Source of the DNA: Pyruvatibacter sp. HU-CL02332
GTDB taxonomy: Bacteria > Pseudomonadota > Alphaproteobacteria > CGMCC-115125
Length of the DNA stretch: 64,000 bases
Direction of reading: 5' to 3'
Assembly (NCBI RefSeq): GCF_040362765.1
Contig: NZ_BAABWK010000001.1
Location: 372,001-436,000 of the forward strand
Part shown: piece by piece, positions 10,489 through 19,488 of the stretch
How positions within the stretch are numbered: position 1 is the first letter of the stretch
Layout of the letters: each line of letters opens with the position of its first letter
Made by a program: the position numbers and the translations under genes
The notes under the pieces: model-generated
Database searches by the model: none
The model's input: the letters and a program-made list of their open reading frames with translations, nothing else
What the model was told of the DNA's origin: nothing

Positions 10489-12273
10489 CTACCTCACCAA
10501 TCCGGCTTCAACGATCGCGGGACCTGGCATCCGGGTCTTCACAGGGCTGACGCCAAGAATAGGCGCAACGCGGCGAATGACGTTGCCCGCTGTCGGAGCA
10601 GCATTCCAACCCGCCGTCGCATAGCCATAGGTGTCTTTTGTAGCTTGCGGCTCATCGAGCAGCACAAGCACAAGATATTCAGGCGCCGACGCAGGAAAAA
10701 CAGACAGGAAGGACGTGATCAGCCGATCCTTACGGTATCCGCCGCGACCTGGTTTTTCAGCAGTGCCGGTCTTGCCGGCAACTTCATAGCCCGGCACGTC
10801 CGCCTTGCTGCCCGTGCCTTCGGATACGACCATGCGCATCAGATCAACCACATCATTGGCAGTGCGCGTGTCCAGCACCCGCTCGCGCTTGGGTTCACGA
10901 TCGCGCATCGCCAGGAGCGTGGGAGACACTTTGAAGCCGCCATTGGCGATGGCGGATCCAGCGGCAGCCAGTTGCAGCGGCGAGACGGCAAGGCCATGAC
11001 CAAAGGAGATGGTCATGGTTTCAACCTCATGCCACTGCCGCGGCTTAAGCGGCTGCGCCACTTCTGGAATTTCAAGTTCCGGACGGTCAAGCAGGCCAAG
11101 ACGCGCCAGATATTCCTTATGCTGAGCAACGCCGATATCCATAGCCATCTTCGCGGTACCGATGTTGGAAGAATGCATGACAACTTCCGGCACCGTCAGC
11201 CAGCGCTCTTCCGCGTGGTAGTCATGGATCGTGTGACCGGAAACTTTCAGCGGCTGCCGTGCATCGTAGCGTGAGGTCAATGTTGCGACGCCCGCATCAA
11301 GCGCGATGGCGGCGGTAAACACCTTGAAGGTAGACCCCATTTCATAGACAGCACGGGTGGCCGTGTTGAACCGCGCCTTGTCATCAGAGGCCATGGGCGC
11401 GTTGGGGTCGTAGTCCGGCAGGGATGCAAGCGCACGCACCTCACCGGTATGCACATCAAGAACAATCCCCACCGCACTCTTGGCGTTGAACGTTTCCATT
11501 GCGCTGGCGAGTTCTTCTTCCACCGCATGCTGAACGCCCATGTCGAGCGACAGCACGACAGGCGACGCCTCGTTATAGTCGTCCGTCTGGCGGATCAGAT
11601 CATCAAGTCCACGTTCGATGCCCGCGATACCGGTATTGTCCATGTCGACATAGCCAAGCACATGCGCCGCTGACATCGCCTTGGGGTACACCCGCTTTGG
11701 CTCGCGCTTGAAGGCGATACCCGGCAGGCCCAGCGCGTGCACTGCCGCTTGCTGCCGGGGGCCAAGCTGACGCTTGATCCACTGAAAGGCTCGCCCGCTT
11801 GTGAGCTGTGAAATCAGTTTTTCGCGATTGAGGTCCGGCAGCACTGTCAGCAATGCGTCAGCCGTTGCGACAGGCTCGATGACTTTGCGTGCGTCCACAT
11901 AAAGCGATGGCACGGCAACATCCGTTGCCAGCACATTGCCATTGCGGTCCGTGATCGACGCGCGATGAATCGGGCCGGATTGCACAGGCGCGCTGCGCGC
12001 TGTCATTTGCGGCGCGTCCGCAAGCGTAAGCTCAAGAACACGCATCCCAAGAATGACGAAGGCGGCCAGGAAGCAGGCCGCCAGAAGTGCCATTCGGTTG
12101 CGACCGTTTTCCGCCGCTTGCGCCTTGGTGCCGGTGAACTCCATCTCCAGCACATCGAACCCTTGCGGGGCGTCACTTGCTGAAGAGGGCCGCTGCCCCC
12201 TTGCTGCTACGGTGGGAGCATCAAGATCAATAGTGACCCAGGCGCTGGATGGTGGTGATGCGTTCATTGCCAT
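10489..12273 (-). CDS. ftsI: Septal class B penicillin-binding protein FtsI (PBP3)
   Basis: Transpeptidase that crosslinks septal peptidoglycan with FtsW. The 594-residue protein has an N-terminal cytoplasmic tail of about 60 residues, one membrane segment at about 61-85, a dimerisation domain, and the transpeptidase motifs STFK (314-317), SSN (368-370) and KTGT further on. The tail is somewhat long for the family. It lies 7 nt after ftsL. The alternative start MNASPP (two codons in) cannot be excluded. Confidence 0.96.
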   Translation of the reverse strand: MAMNASPPSSAWVTIDLDAPTVAARGQRPSSASDAPQGFDVLEMEFTGTKAQAAENGRNRMALLAACFLAAFVILGMRVLELTLADAPQMTARSAPVQSGPIHRASITDRNGNVLATDVAVPSLYVDARKVIEPVATADALLTVLPDLNREKLISQLTSGRAFQWIKRQLGPRQQAAVHALGLPGIAFKREPKRVYPKAMSAAHVLGYVDMDNTGIAGIERGLDDLIRQTDDYNEASPVVLSLDMGVQHAVEEELASAMETFNAKSAVGIVLDVHTGEVRALASLPDYDPNAPMASDDKARFNTATRAVYEMGSTFKVFTAAIALDAGVATLTSRYDARQPLKVSGHTIHDYHAEERWLTVPEVVMHSSNIGTAKMAMDIGVAQHKEYLARLGLLDRPELEIPEVAQPLKPRQWHEVETMTISFGHGLAVSPLQLAAAGSAIANGGFKVSPTLLAMRDREPKRERVLDTRTANDVVDLMRMVVSEGTGSKADVPGYEVAGKTGTAEKPGRGGYRKDRLITSFLSVFPASAPEYLVLVLLDEPQATKDTYGYATAGWNAAPTAGNVIRRVAPILGVSPVKTRMPGPAIVEAGLVR

Positions 12274-12280
12274 GCCCCCA

Positions 12281-12640
12281 TCACTGAATATCCGGCCCGG
12301 TCATGCCGCCAACACCGGCATAGCCGCCAAGCGACGGATCGGCTTCGAGACCCGGCAACGCCTTGGGACGCGCGGGCAGGTCCGCCATGGTGACAATCTG
12401 TGCAGGCGCAAGCGGCTGCAGCTGGGTATGACGTTTGACGAGTTGCTCCAGACGCTCAGGCTGGTTCAGCAGGCTCCACTCGGCACGCAACACCTGAATG
12501 GCGTCCTGCTCGGTGGCAAGGTCAGCCGTCAGCGCACGAATTTGCTTCTGCTCTGCCTGCGTCTCGTATTTCACGTGATAGAGCGCAAAGGCCAGCGCCA
12601 GCGTGATCATGATGGCTGCAGTATTGACGACACGCATCAT
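12281..12640 (-). CDS. ftsL: Cell division protein FtsL
   Basis: Small bitopic division protein of 119 residues. It has an N-terminal membrane segment at about residues 6-22 followed by a heptad-rich stretch from about 30 to 60, which fits the periplasmic coiled coil that partners FtsB and FtsQ. Sequence conservation of FtsL is poor, so the call rests on size, topology and its position between rsmH and ftsI. The ATG overlaps the rsmH stop by 4 nt. A proline- and glycine-rich C-terminal tail follows the coiled coil. Confidence 0.88.
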   Translation of the reverse strand: MMRVVNTAAIMITLALAFALYHVKYETQAEQKQIRALTADLATEQDAIQVLRAEWSLLNQPERLEQLVKRHTQLQPLAPAQIVTMADLPARPKALPGLEADPSLGGYAGVGGMTGPDIQ

Positions 12641-13719
12641 GACGCACCTCCAGTACCCGCATGGGCATCAAGCACACCGCTCATCATGCGCGGTAGACCA
12701 AGAGCAACCATGCCCGCGTCACTTGCATCCACCGCATGTACAGGGGCGCCCGTGCGTTCCACTGACCGCAGCTTTGCGGACCGGGCGCGCGGGTTGCGAT
12801 TGATCTCGTCTTCTGTCGGCTCCTGCGCCTTGCGTGTCAGCAGTTTGAACGACGGTGCGGGACCAGAATGCGCCTCAGGCATGTGCCGCGACGGATTGGA
12901 GACAGCGCCGGCACGAGATGCAAAGAAGCGCTTCACCACGCGGTCTTCCAATGAGTGGAATGAAACGACAGCAAGCCGGCCACCTTCTGCCAGAAGCTTT
13001 TCTGCCGCGATCAAACCGCGTGCCAACTCTCCCAGCTCGTCATTGACGTAGATGCGCAGTGCCTGAAAGACGCGCGTGGCCGGGTGAATACGTTGTGGCT
13101 TGCCGCCAATGACGCGCGACACCAGGTCCGCGAGATCAGCGGTGCGGGTAAAGGGCTCGTCTTCGCGACGACGCACAATGGCATTGGCAATGCGCTTGGC
13201 CTGACGTTCTTCACCCAGCACTTTGAAAATCTGAGCCAGGTCGCGCGGCTCGTAGGTGTTCACAACGTCCGCAGCACTTGGCGTGTCGCTGGAGCCTGCG
13301 TCCATGCGCATATCCAGCGGACCATCATTGCGGAAAGAAAATCCCCGCTCGGCCTGATCCAGCTGCATGGACGACACGCCAAGATCCAGCGCAATGCCGT
13401 CCGGCGCCTCGGCCTGCCATGCGCGCAGCACCGGCGGGACCAGATCATCCATGTCACCGAAACAACCCGTGACCAATGCCAAGCGGCCTGAGGAGCTATC
13501 AACAAGCACCTGCCCCGCTTCGATGGCATTGGGGTCGCGATCAATCGCAACGACGCGGGCGTCATCAGCCGCATCGAGCATGCCGCGCGTATAGCCGCCA
13601 TTGCCGAAGGTGCCATCCACATAGATGCCGCCCTTATGCGGCACCAGCGCGTCGAGCACCTGATCCAGCATGACCGGCACATGCGGTTCGTTTTGGGTGG
13701 AGGATGCGATGTCGGTCAT
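12637..13719 (-). CDS. rsmH: 16S rRNA m4C1402 methyltransferase RsmH
   Basis: SAM-dependent N4-methyltransferase acting on 16S rRNA C1402 (formerly MraW). The 360-residue protein begins with HVPVMLDQVLDAL and has the SAM-binding DGTFGNGGYTRG at residues 35-46, LDLGVSSMQLDQAERGFSF, and the C-terminal ISFHSLEDRxVK signature, here VSFHSLEDRVVKRF. It is second in the operon and its start overlaps the mraZ stop (ATGA). Confidence 0.97.
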   Translation of the reverse strand: MTDIASSTQNEPHVPVMLDQVLDALVPHKGGIYVDGTFGNGGYTRGMLDAADDARVVAIDRDPNAIEAGQVLVDSSSGRLALVTGCFGDMDDLVPPVLRAWQAEAPDGIALDLGVSSMQLDQAERGFSFRNDGPLDMRMDAGSSDTPSAADVVNTYEPRDLAQIFKVLGEERQAKRIANAIVRRREDEPFTRTADLADLVSRVIGGKPQRIHPATRVFQALRIYVNDELGELARGLIAAEKLLAEGGRLAVVSFHSLEDRVVKRFFASRAGAVSNPSRHMPEAHSGPAPSFKLLTRKAQEPTEDEINRNPRARSAKLRSVERTGAPVHAVDASDAGMVALGLPRMMSGVLDAHAGTGGAS

Positions 13720-14192
13720 GCCGCGCCTCCTTCCGGAGCCTTGCGCGGGCGCAAAAGCAGCGCGCGCTTTTCAGCAGCACGTCTGCGCGCATGGGCGCGG
13801 TGTTCAGCAAAAGATTTGGGTTCCCAGATTTCAAAGCTGTCGCCCATGCCGACGAAAACCACCGTCTCGCCAAAGCCACCTGTCTCGATCAGGTCCTTGG
13901 TGAGCGTCACACGCCCGTCACCATCGAGCGCCAGGGGTGTGGAGCCGGAGAGAAGCGTCGTCGCAAAGTCATCCTGGTCATCGGTGAGCGGGTCAAAGAC
14001 CTGTTCAATGGCGGACTGGAGCATCTCGATATAGCTCTGGCCGCCACCCTGAATGCAGGGCTTGGAGAGGTGTTCAAAGCAATAGATGCCGTCAAAGGAC
14101 TCGCCTTCCAGCGCCTTGCGGAATGCCGCAGGCACCGAAACCCGGCCTTTCTTGTCGACCTTGTTCTCATAGGTCGAGACGAACAACGCCAC
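13716..14192 (-). CDS. mraZ: Transcriptional regulator MraZ
   Basis: First gene of the dcw operon; MraZ proteins form ring-like oligomers with two AbrB-type domains that bind TGGGN repeats upstream of their own gene. I start it at GTG 14192, giving 158 residues beginning (V)ALFVSTYENKVDKKGRVSVP. This matches the usual MraZ N terminus, and an AGGGGG ribosome-binding site sits 7 nt upstream. An in-frame GTG at 14249 would add 19 mainly hydrophobic residues that other MraZ proteins lack. The second DxxGR repeat reads LDGDGRVTL. Autoregulation is implied by the operator at 14305-14338. Confidence 0.93.
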   Translation of the reverse strand: MALFVSTYENKVDKKGRVSVPAAFRKALEGESFDGIYCFEHLSKPCIQGGGQSYIEMLQSAIEQVFDPLTDDQDDFATTLLSGSTPLALDGDGRVTLTKDLIETGGFGETVVFVGMGDSFEIWEPKSFAEHRAHARRRAAEKRALLLRPRKAPEGGAA

Positions 14193-14304
14193 TGCAAAGC
14201 CCCCTGATACAGCCACCGAAACCACAAGGTTCAGCAGCACTCCCCTCACACGCGTCCGCTACGGCCAGATACAGGGCCAAAGACGGACTGCCCCAACAGT
14301 GATT

Positions 14305-14338
14305 TGGGACATCATGGGATATCATGGGATTAACTGGG
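14305..14338. promoter_or_regulatory. MraZ operator: four TGGG repeats at 10-nt spacing
   Basis: On the plus strand TGGG occurs at 14305, 14315, 14325 and 14335, an exact 10-nt period and therefore one face of the helix. MraZ of E. coli is known to bind TGGGN direct repeats separated by 5 nt. Here there are four repeats, and they cover the spacer, -10 and expected start of the promoter of the mraZ operon. Repression by occlusion is inferred. Confidence 0.85.
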
Positions 14339-14344
14339 CGTCAA
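14316..14344 (-). promoter_or_regulatory. Predicted dcw operon promoter
   Basis: Minus-strand TTGACG (14344-14339), a 17-nt spacer and TATCCC (14321-14316). The -35 matches the alphaproteobacterial housekeeping consensus; the -10 is weak. It would start transcription near 14309, leaving a leader of about 117 nt before mraZ. The MraZ repeats lie directly over it. Confidence 0.6.
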
Positions 14345-14400
14345 CGAAACGGTAGGGTTTTGGGCGGCCTCGGCGAGCCATTTCAGGCACTTAGGGGCCC

Positions 14401-14416
14401 AAAGCGTTAACGCTTT
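14401..14416. repeat. 16-bp perfect palindrome upstream of mraZ
   Basis: AAAGCGTTAACGCTTT reads the same on both strands. It lies about 55 nt upstream of the predicted mraZ promoter -35, so it may be a binding site for a dimeric regulator. A TTAA-N7-TTAT element (14415-14429), one base short of the CtrA consensus TTAA-N7-TTAA, overlaps its end. Function is unknown. Confidence 0.5.
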
Positions 14417-14462
14417 AAGCTATTGTTATCCTTAGACTTTAAGACTTCGTAAATCGAAGTGT

Positions 14463-14477
14463 GAACGTAATAGGAAC
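14463..14477 (-). promoter_or_regulatory. Possible LexA (SOS) box
   Basis: On the minus strand the sequence is GTTC-N7-GTTC, the direct-repeat form used by alphaproteobacterial LexA. It lies in the mraZ-rnpB intergenic region, about 120 nt upstream of the predicted mraZ -35. Eight fixed bases give roughly two chance matches per 64 kb on both strands, so the intergenic position is the main support. Confidence 0.35.
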
Positions 14478-14612
14478 AAACCACTGCAAGTGGAGCCCCT
14501 GGCCTGCCCTTGGCCGGTTTACTGACATCGAACCAAATTCACAGGAGCGGTAATCGCGAAGCCCGGATCACGCCCGTGCCCCTGCAAAACAGCCAATTTT
14601 TGATAGATATGA

Positions 14613-14986
<374 letters not shown>

Positions 14987-14992
14987 GTTGGC

Positions 14993-15022
14993 TATAAGCC
15001 TGATGGGTGCAGTACTGGTCAA
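14993..15022 (-). promoter_or_regulatory. rnpB: Predicted rnpB promoter
   Basis: Minus-strand TTGACC (15022-15017), 18-nt spacer and CTTATA (14998-14993). The -10 lies 6 nt before the 5' end of P1, the right distance for a start at 14986. The -10 is imperfect. Confidence 0.55.
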
Positions 15023-15103
15023 GCTCATTGGCATCTTGCACCCTGACGTGAAGCCACCATGTGACCCAACGTCAGATATTTAAAAACCAAGGAAACGCCT
15101 GTC

Positions 15104-16066
15104 ATGAAAGCTGCGGTCTATTACGAAAACGGTCCTCCGTCCGTCCTCAAATATGAAGACGTGCCAGACCCTGAAATGTTCGATGACGGCATTCTGGTCG
15201 AGAACAAGGTCATTTCCATTGAAGGCGGTGACACCCTGAACCGGTTGCGGGGCGATCTTGCTGCCAATCCGCACATTGTTGGCTACCAGTCCGCTGGTGT
15301 GGTGCTCGAAGTGGGCAAGAACGTGTCAGGCTTTGCGCCCGGCGACGAAGTCGTGTGCATCAACTTCCATGGCAGCCATGCTGAAAAACGCCTGACCCTG
15401 CCACAGACGGCGTGGAAAATTCCCAAGGGCATGGACATGAAGCAGGCCTCTGCTGTGCCCATCCCGTTTGGCACTGCTGATGACTGCCTGTTTGAATTCG
15501 GACGCCTGAAGTCAGGAGAGACAGCTCTCATTCAGGCCGGCGCCAGTGCCGTTGGCATCGCCGCCATCCAATTGGCAAAACGCGCCGGGGCAACAGTCAT
15601 CGCCACCGCATCCTCTGAAGCTAAACTCGAAAAGCTGAAGGCACTGGGGCTTGATCACGGCATCAACTATGTCGAGCAGGACCTTGTGGAAGAATCCAAG
15701 AAACTCACCGGTGGCAAAGGTGTGGACGTCGTGGTGGACCCCGTTGGCGGCCCGACGCTACAGCAGAGCATTTATGCCCTGGGATATCGCGGACGTGTTT
15801 CAACGGTCGGCGATGCTGGTCGCGAGTTCATCAAGTTTGATCTGTCGACGCTGCGCGAAGGCAATCGCTCCATCACCGGGGTTTTCCAGGGCGCTGAAAT
15901 CTTCACCGACCGGATGCACAATCTCGTGGCAACGCATCTCGATGCTGTTGCCAAGGGCGAGCTGAAAGTTGTGATTGATAGCGAGTACGCCCTAAAGGAT
16001 GCCGCAGGCGCCCACGAACACATCGAAAGCCGTAAGGCCTTCGGTCGCGTCCTTCTTATTCCGTAG
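15104..16066 (+). CDS. Zinc-independent quinone oxidoreductase (MDR family)
   Basis: Predicted cytosolic NADPH-dependent reductase of the zeta-crystallin/QOR branch of medium-chain dehydrogenases, 320 residues. The GroES-like N-terminal domain is followed by the nucleotide-binding loop AGASAVGIAAIQLAK at about 145-159 and DVVVDPVGGPTLQQS. The cysteine and histidine ligands of zinc alcohol dehydrogenases are absent. True substrate unknown. It is monocistronic; its 3' end overlaps the convergent amidase gene by 11 nt. Confidence 0.85.
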   Translation: MKAAVYYENGPPSVLKYEDVPDPEMFDDGILVENKVISIEGGDTLNRLRGDLAANPHIVGYQSAGVVLEVGKNVSGFAPGDEVVCINFHGSHAEKRLTLPQTAWKIPKGMDMKQASAVPIPFGTADDCLFEFGRLKSGETALIQAGASAVGIAAIQLAKRAGATVIATASSEAKLEKLKALGLDHGINYVEQDLVEESKKLTGGKGVDVVVDPVGGPTLQQSIYALGYRGRVSTVGDAGREFIKFDLSTLREGNRSITGVFQGAEIFTDRMHNLVATHLDAVAKGELKVVIDSEYALKDAAGAHEHIESRKAFGRVLLIP

Positions 16067-16799
16067 ACGGACTTTTCAGGACAGCCAGAAATGCAGCCAG
16101 CGTCTTGAGGGTGGATAGATCGGCAATGCCGTCCACACTCTCAGGCCGCTGGCGGCGCTGGAATGCGGTCACCGTCTCCATCGTCGTTTCACCATATGTG
16201 CCGTCCACCTCAATGCCATACCCGGCCAGCGCCAGTGCGGATTGCAGGTCACGGACGCCATCACCACTGTCCCCAGGCCCAAGCGTGGGGCCAGCGGTCA
16301 GCGGTGCAGGATTAACCCAAAGCGCAAAACCGGCGTCAGCCAGCGTCTTCCACGGAAACTTCTCTCCGGGGTCCGCCTTTCGGCCGGGCGCCACGTCGGA
16401 GTGACCAACCACCCTGCCCGGCTGCATCGGCCAGCGCCCGAAAATCTCAGCCATCAGATCAACAAGTGTCGCAATCTGCGGTGCAGGAAAATCCGGGTAG
16501 CCAAACTCGTGACCCGTGTTCGCCAGCTCAATGCCGATGGACAGTGAATTGACGTCCGTTTCGCCATCCCACGACGACACGCCCGCATGCCATGCGCGCT
16601 CGAACTCAGGCACAAGCGCATAGGCTCGCCCTGCTTCATCGATAAGATAATGCGCGGAGACTTTGGCGTCGGGGTCCTGTAGACGCTCCAGCGCTGCCTC
16701 GGCGGTGTCCATGCCGGTGTAATGGATCACCACCATGTCCGGTGCCCGATTATCAGCACGCGTATCAAAATTAGGCGACCAGCGTCCGGCGATATCCAT
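16056..16799 (-). CDS. N-acetylmuramoyl-L-alanine amidase, AmpD-like, with peptidoglycan-binding domain
   Basis: Amidase_2 zinc hydrolase that cleaves MurNAc-L-Ala bonds, acting on cell-wall turnover fragments. In 247 residues the predicted zinc ligands are H26 (VIHYTG), H132 (GHSDVAPGRK) and D142. A C-terminal PG_binding_1 domain (about 175-235; GDSGDGVRDLQSAL and VDGTYGETTMETVTAFQ) is present, as in AmiD/AmpDh2 proteins. No signal peptide is visible, so a cytoplasmic recycling role is likelier than an outer-membrane one. It sits next to two EamA genes on the same strand. Confidence 0.88.
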   Translation of the reverse strand: MDIAGRWSPNFDTRADNRAPDMVVIHYTGMDTAEAALERLQDPDAKVSAHYLIDEAGRAYALVPEFERAWHAGVSSWDGETDVNSLSIGIELANTGHEFGYPDFPAPQIATLVDLMAEIFGRWPMQPGRVVGHSDVAPGRKADPGEKFPWKTLADAGFALWVNPAPLTAGPTLGPGDSGDGVRDLQSALALAGYGIEVDGTYGETTMETVTAFQRRQRPESVDGIADLSTLKTLAAFLAVLKSPSTE

Positions 16800-16823
16800 T
16801 GATCTTACCCTCTGAGCCCAACT

Positions 16824-17702
16824 CTAGGCTCCGCGCGTCACACGCTCGGTGAACTCTTTTTCCCGCATGGAGATAATGAGCACACCTGCCAGCGTGATCA
16901 AACCACCAATGATCATACGCTCGGTTAACATGTCACCCAGCAGCCAGACACCAAAGGTGACGGTGAACAGCGGCGCAAGCAACGTATAGGGCGCGGTCTG
17001 CGAGACCTCATAGCGCTGCAGCAGCCAGTAAATGCCCGCATGCCCCACGAGACTGGACGCAAAAGCGACATAGATGATGCCGCCCCACTCAATCCAGTCG
17101 GCACTGGCCATCAAGGCAACCGGGTCGCCTGTCTCGAACAGGAATGTCGCTGCAAGAGAGAACGGCAACGCGACTGTTGCGACCCAGGCCTGCAGCTCGA
17201 AGGTGCCAACGCCCTTGATCCGCCGCTGCAGGATTGTGCCAAACGAGCCGACAATGGCCGAGCACAGAACAAAGATCAGACCTTCAATGTAGCTGAACAC
17301 CCGTGGGTCAAAGCTGATCACCATGACGCCCAGAAAGGCGAGCGTAATGCCAAGCCACCGCCGCCAGCGTATTCGCTCGCCCAGGAACATGACCGAGAAG
17401 ATGGTGGAAATCGGCACCGCCATTTGCGACGCGATGGCCACCACCGACGCTTCTGCGATGGCGAGGCCGGCGAAGAAGAAGCCAAACCCGATGGGCCCCG
17501 CACACAGCGCAATCAGAATGACATCGCGCATGCGTCCCCAGTGAATGGAGAGGAACGGCAGCAGCACCAGTGCTACCAAACCAAAGCGAATTGCCATGAA
17601 CAGGAATGGCGGAAAATGCTCCAGCGAGCCCTTGCCCGCCACAAGCGCGAACCCCCAGATCAGATTGATCAGGACCATGAAGGCCAGATGCGGCGTCGTC
17701 AT
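16824..17702 (-). CDS. EamA-family permease (DMT superfamily), copy 1
   Basis: Integral membrane transporter of 292 residues with about ten hydrophobic segments arranged as two EamA repeats. Substrate unknown. I start it at ATG 17702 (MTTPHLAFMVLINLIWGFAL); the 23 extra residues upstream overlap the preceding gene and are Arg-rich. The start lies 4 nt after the stop of the upstream paralogue, whose 3' end provides a GAGG ribosome-binding site, so the two are coupled. EamA proteins are often amino-acid or metabolite exporters. Confidence 0.87.
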   Translation of the reverse strand: MTTPHLAFMVLINLIWGFALVAGKGSLEHFPPFLFMAIRFGLVALVLLPFLSIHWGRMRDVILIALCAGPIGFGFFFAGLAIAEASVVAIASQMAVPISTIFSVMFLGERIRWRRWLGITLAFLGVMVISFDPRVFSYIEGLIFVLCSAIVGSFGTILQRRIKGVGTFELQAWVATVALPFSLAATFLFETGDPVALMASADWIEWGGIIYVAFASSLVGHAGIYWLLQRYEVSQTAPYTLLAPLFTVTFGVWLLGDMLTERMIIGGLITLAGVLIISMREKEFTERVTRGA

Positions 17703-17706
17703 ACGC

Positions 17707-18582
17707 TCAGGCCTCCTGCGCCGCAGCAGGGTCTGGCGGCTTGCGCAGGGCAATCGCCAGCACACCTGCAAGCGTCATGATACCGCCCACCACCATGCGC
17801 CACGACAACTCATCGCCCCACAGGGTGACACCGAAGAAGACACCAATAACCGGCGCCAGTAGCGTGATCGGTGAGATCAACGACACTTCATAGCGTTGCA
17901 ACAGATAGAACATGGCCGCGTGGCCGAACAGGCTCGCGCCAACAGCGGTGTAGAGAATGGCACTCCACGCCAGCCAGCTCGCATTCAGCGTGGCCGCAAA
18001 CTCATGCGGCTCGATCAGTGCGGTCAGCAGGAACATCGGCGGCCAGGAAAAAATGGCGATCCATGCCTGAAGCGTAAAGACACCAACGCCTGACAGCTGC
18101 CGCATGGTGACCATGCCAACAGCCGCCATGAAGGCTGCCGTAATCACCAGCGCCATACCACCCAGCGAGTCGAAGACCGCCGGATCAAAGCTGATAAGGA
18201 CGACGCCGGAAAACGCGATTCCCATCCCCAGCCACCGCCGCCACCCAACGGCCTCATGAAGGATGAAAACGGAGAGCAGCGTCGCAAAAGGCACATTGAG
18301 TTGGACGCCAATAGCAACCACGGAAACCGTGTCAGAGATATCCAGCGCCGCGAACATCAACGCGAAGTGAATCCCGCCCATGGTCATCGCAACGACAAAG
18401 ATGCGCCACATCTGGCCCGGCACAATTTTGAGGAACGGAATAAGCGCCAGCGACAGGAGCGCGAACCGCGAGCCAGTCAGCATCATCGGCGACACCTCGA
18501 CGACCCCAAACTTCGCGACAACGAAGTTGAAGCCCCAGGCAAGGCAGATCAGCAGAATGAGGATGAGATGCGGCGGGGTCAT
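17707..18582 (-). CDS. EamA-family permease (DMT superfamily), copy 2
   Basis: Paralogue of the next gene, 291 residues, about ten membrane segments in two EamA repeats (MTPPHLILILLICLAWGFNF). Shared segments such as VVAIG/VVAIAS, RRWLG, ISFDP and LLQRYEVS show that the pair arose by tandem duplication, although they are now clearly diverged. They may form a heterodimer, as paired small DMT proteins do, but each is already full length. Substrate unknown. Confidence 0.87.
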   Translation of the reverse strand: MTPPHLILILLICLAWGFNFVVAKFGVVEVSPMMLTGSRFALLSLALIPFLKIVPGQMWRIFVVAMTMGGIHFALMFAALDISDTVSVVAIGVQLNVPFATLLSVFILHEAVGWRRWLGMGIAFSGVVLISFDPAVFDSLGGMALVITAAFMAAVGMVTMRQLSGVGVFTLQAWIAIFSWPPMFLLTALIEPHEFAATLNASWLAWSAILYTAVGASLFGHAAMFYLLQRYEVSLISPITLLAPVIGVFFGVTLWGDELSWRMVVGGIMTLAGVLAIALRKPPDPAAAQEA

Positions 18583-18670
18583 AATACCCAGCGCTCTAAC
18601 ACGCCAAACCGGGAACCGGCGAGCGACACTTTCGCAACGCAGCCGTGCTTCCCCTCCCCTTGAAGTCGGC

Positions 18671-19345
18671 TCAGGTGATGTCGCGCTGCTTTTTCAGTTC
18701 CGCCCACGCCGCATTGATGGCGGCCAGTTTGTCGTTCGCAAGTGCAACAAATTCTTCCGGCACGCCACGCGCCATCATCCTGTCCGGATGATTTTCCGAC
18801 ACCGCCCGGCGATAGGCCTTTTTGAGATCAGCATTGCTCGCATCCGGTGTTACCCCCAGCACCAGGAAGGGGTCAGCCACAGCTTTGCCCGTGTTCGAGG
18901 CCTGAATGCGTGCGAATTCAAAATCAGAGAACCCGAAGATCGCGGAAACCTTTTTCAGAAATGCCAGCTCATCGTCATGCACGACGCCGTCGGCCAGCGC
19001 GATATGAAACAGGCCATCAACCACGTCTTCCAGCACGCCGGGGCGGTCCTTGAACATGCCGGCCACCTGACGGGCATAGCTTTCAAAGCCTGCCACATCC
19101 TGTCGCGCAAGGTTGAACACTCGAGCCACATGAGCCTCATCACCGGGTTCTACGGTGAAAACCTGTGAGAAGGCCTCCACCTCATCCGGCGTCACGATGC
19201 CGTCTGCTTTTGCCATCTTGGCGGAGAGCGCAATCACGGCAATGGTGAAGGCAACACCGGACGCGCCTTCGCCGCTTCCGACAAGGCCCCGCAGTGTTTC
19301 AAGGACAGACTGTGCCGTCCCGGCGATGCGATCCCACAGACTCAT
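18671..19345 (-). CDS. TerB-DnaJ domain protein (DjlA-like)
   Basis: Co-chaperone-like protein of 224 residues starting at ATG 19345 (MSLWDRIAGT). Residues about 30-150 form a TerB-like helical domain (KADGIVTPDEVEAF, LADGVVHDDELAFL). Residues 160-224 are a C-terminal J domain with the HPD motif in ENHPDRM, so it should stimulate DnaK. E. coli DjlA has an N-terminal membrane anchor; none is evident here, so this is probably soluble. The longer open frame to 19510 has no domain support and would run into the divergent oxoprolinase gene. Confidence 0.86.
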   Translation of the reverse strand: MSLWDRIAGTAQSVLETLRGLVGSGEGASGVAFTIAVIALSAKMAKADGIVTPDEVEAFSQVFTVEPGDEAHVARVFNLARQDVAGFESYARQVAGMFKDRPGVLEDVVDGLFHIALADGVVHDDELAFLKKVSAIFGFSDFEFARIQASNTGKAVADPFLVLGVTPDASNADLKKAYRRAVSENHPDRMMARGVPEEFVALANDKLAAINAAWAELKKQRDIT

Positions 19346-19488
19346 GGGGGCACTGTATAGAGGCATGGACGGCGATGCGACATTGCACACGGCGCCGCAG
19401 CCCCTAAATGCATGACGGCGCTTCCCCCGCTCCTGCCATGCGCTCCCCATCTCGCACTCTGGATCAAAACGCAGTATCACCGTCCCCA

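Larger units (their letters stand above)
14193..14612. other. Intergenic region between rnpB and mraZ
   Basis: About 420 nt with no convincing gene. It holds the mraZ leader, the MraZ operator and promoter, a 16-bp palindrome, a LexA-like box, and an ACTTCG-N5-CGAAGT inverted repeat at 14444-14460. Short frames here lack ribosome-binding sites. Confidence 0.7.

Noticed and set aside
14193-14249. MraZ start at GTG 14249
   Set aside because: The added 19 residues are hydrophobic and absent from MraZ proteins; GTG 14192 has a good ribosome-binding site and the standard N terminus.
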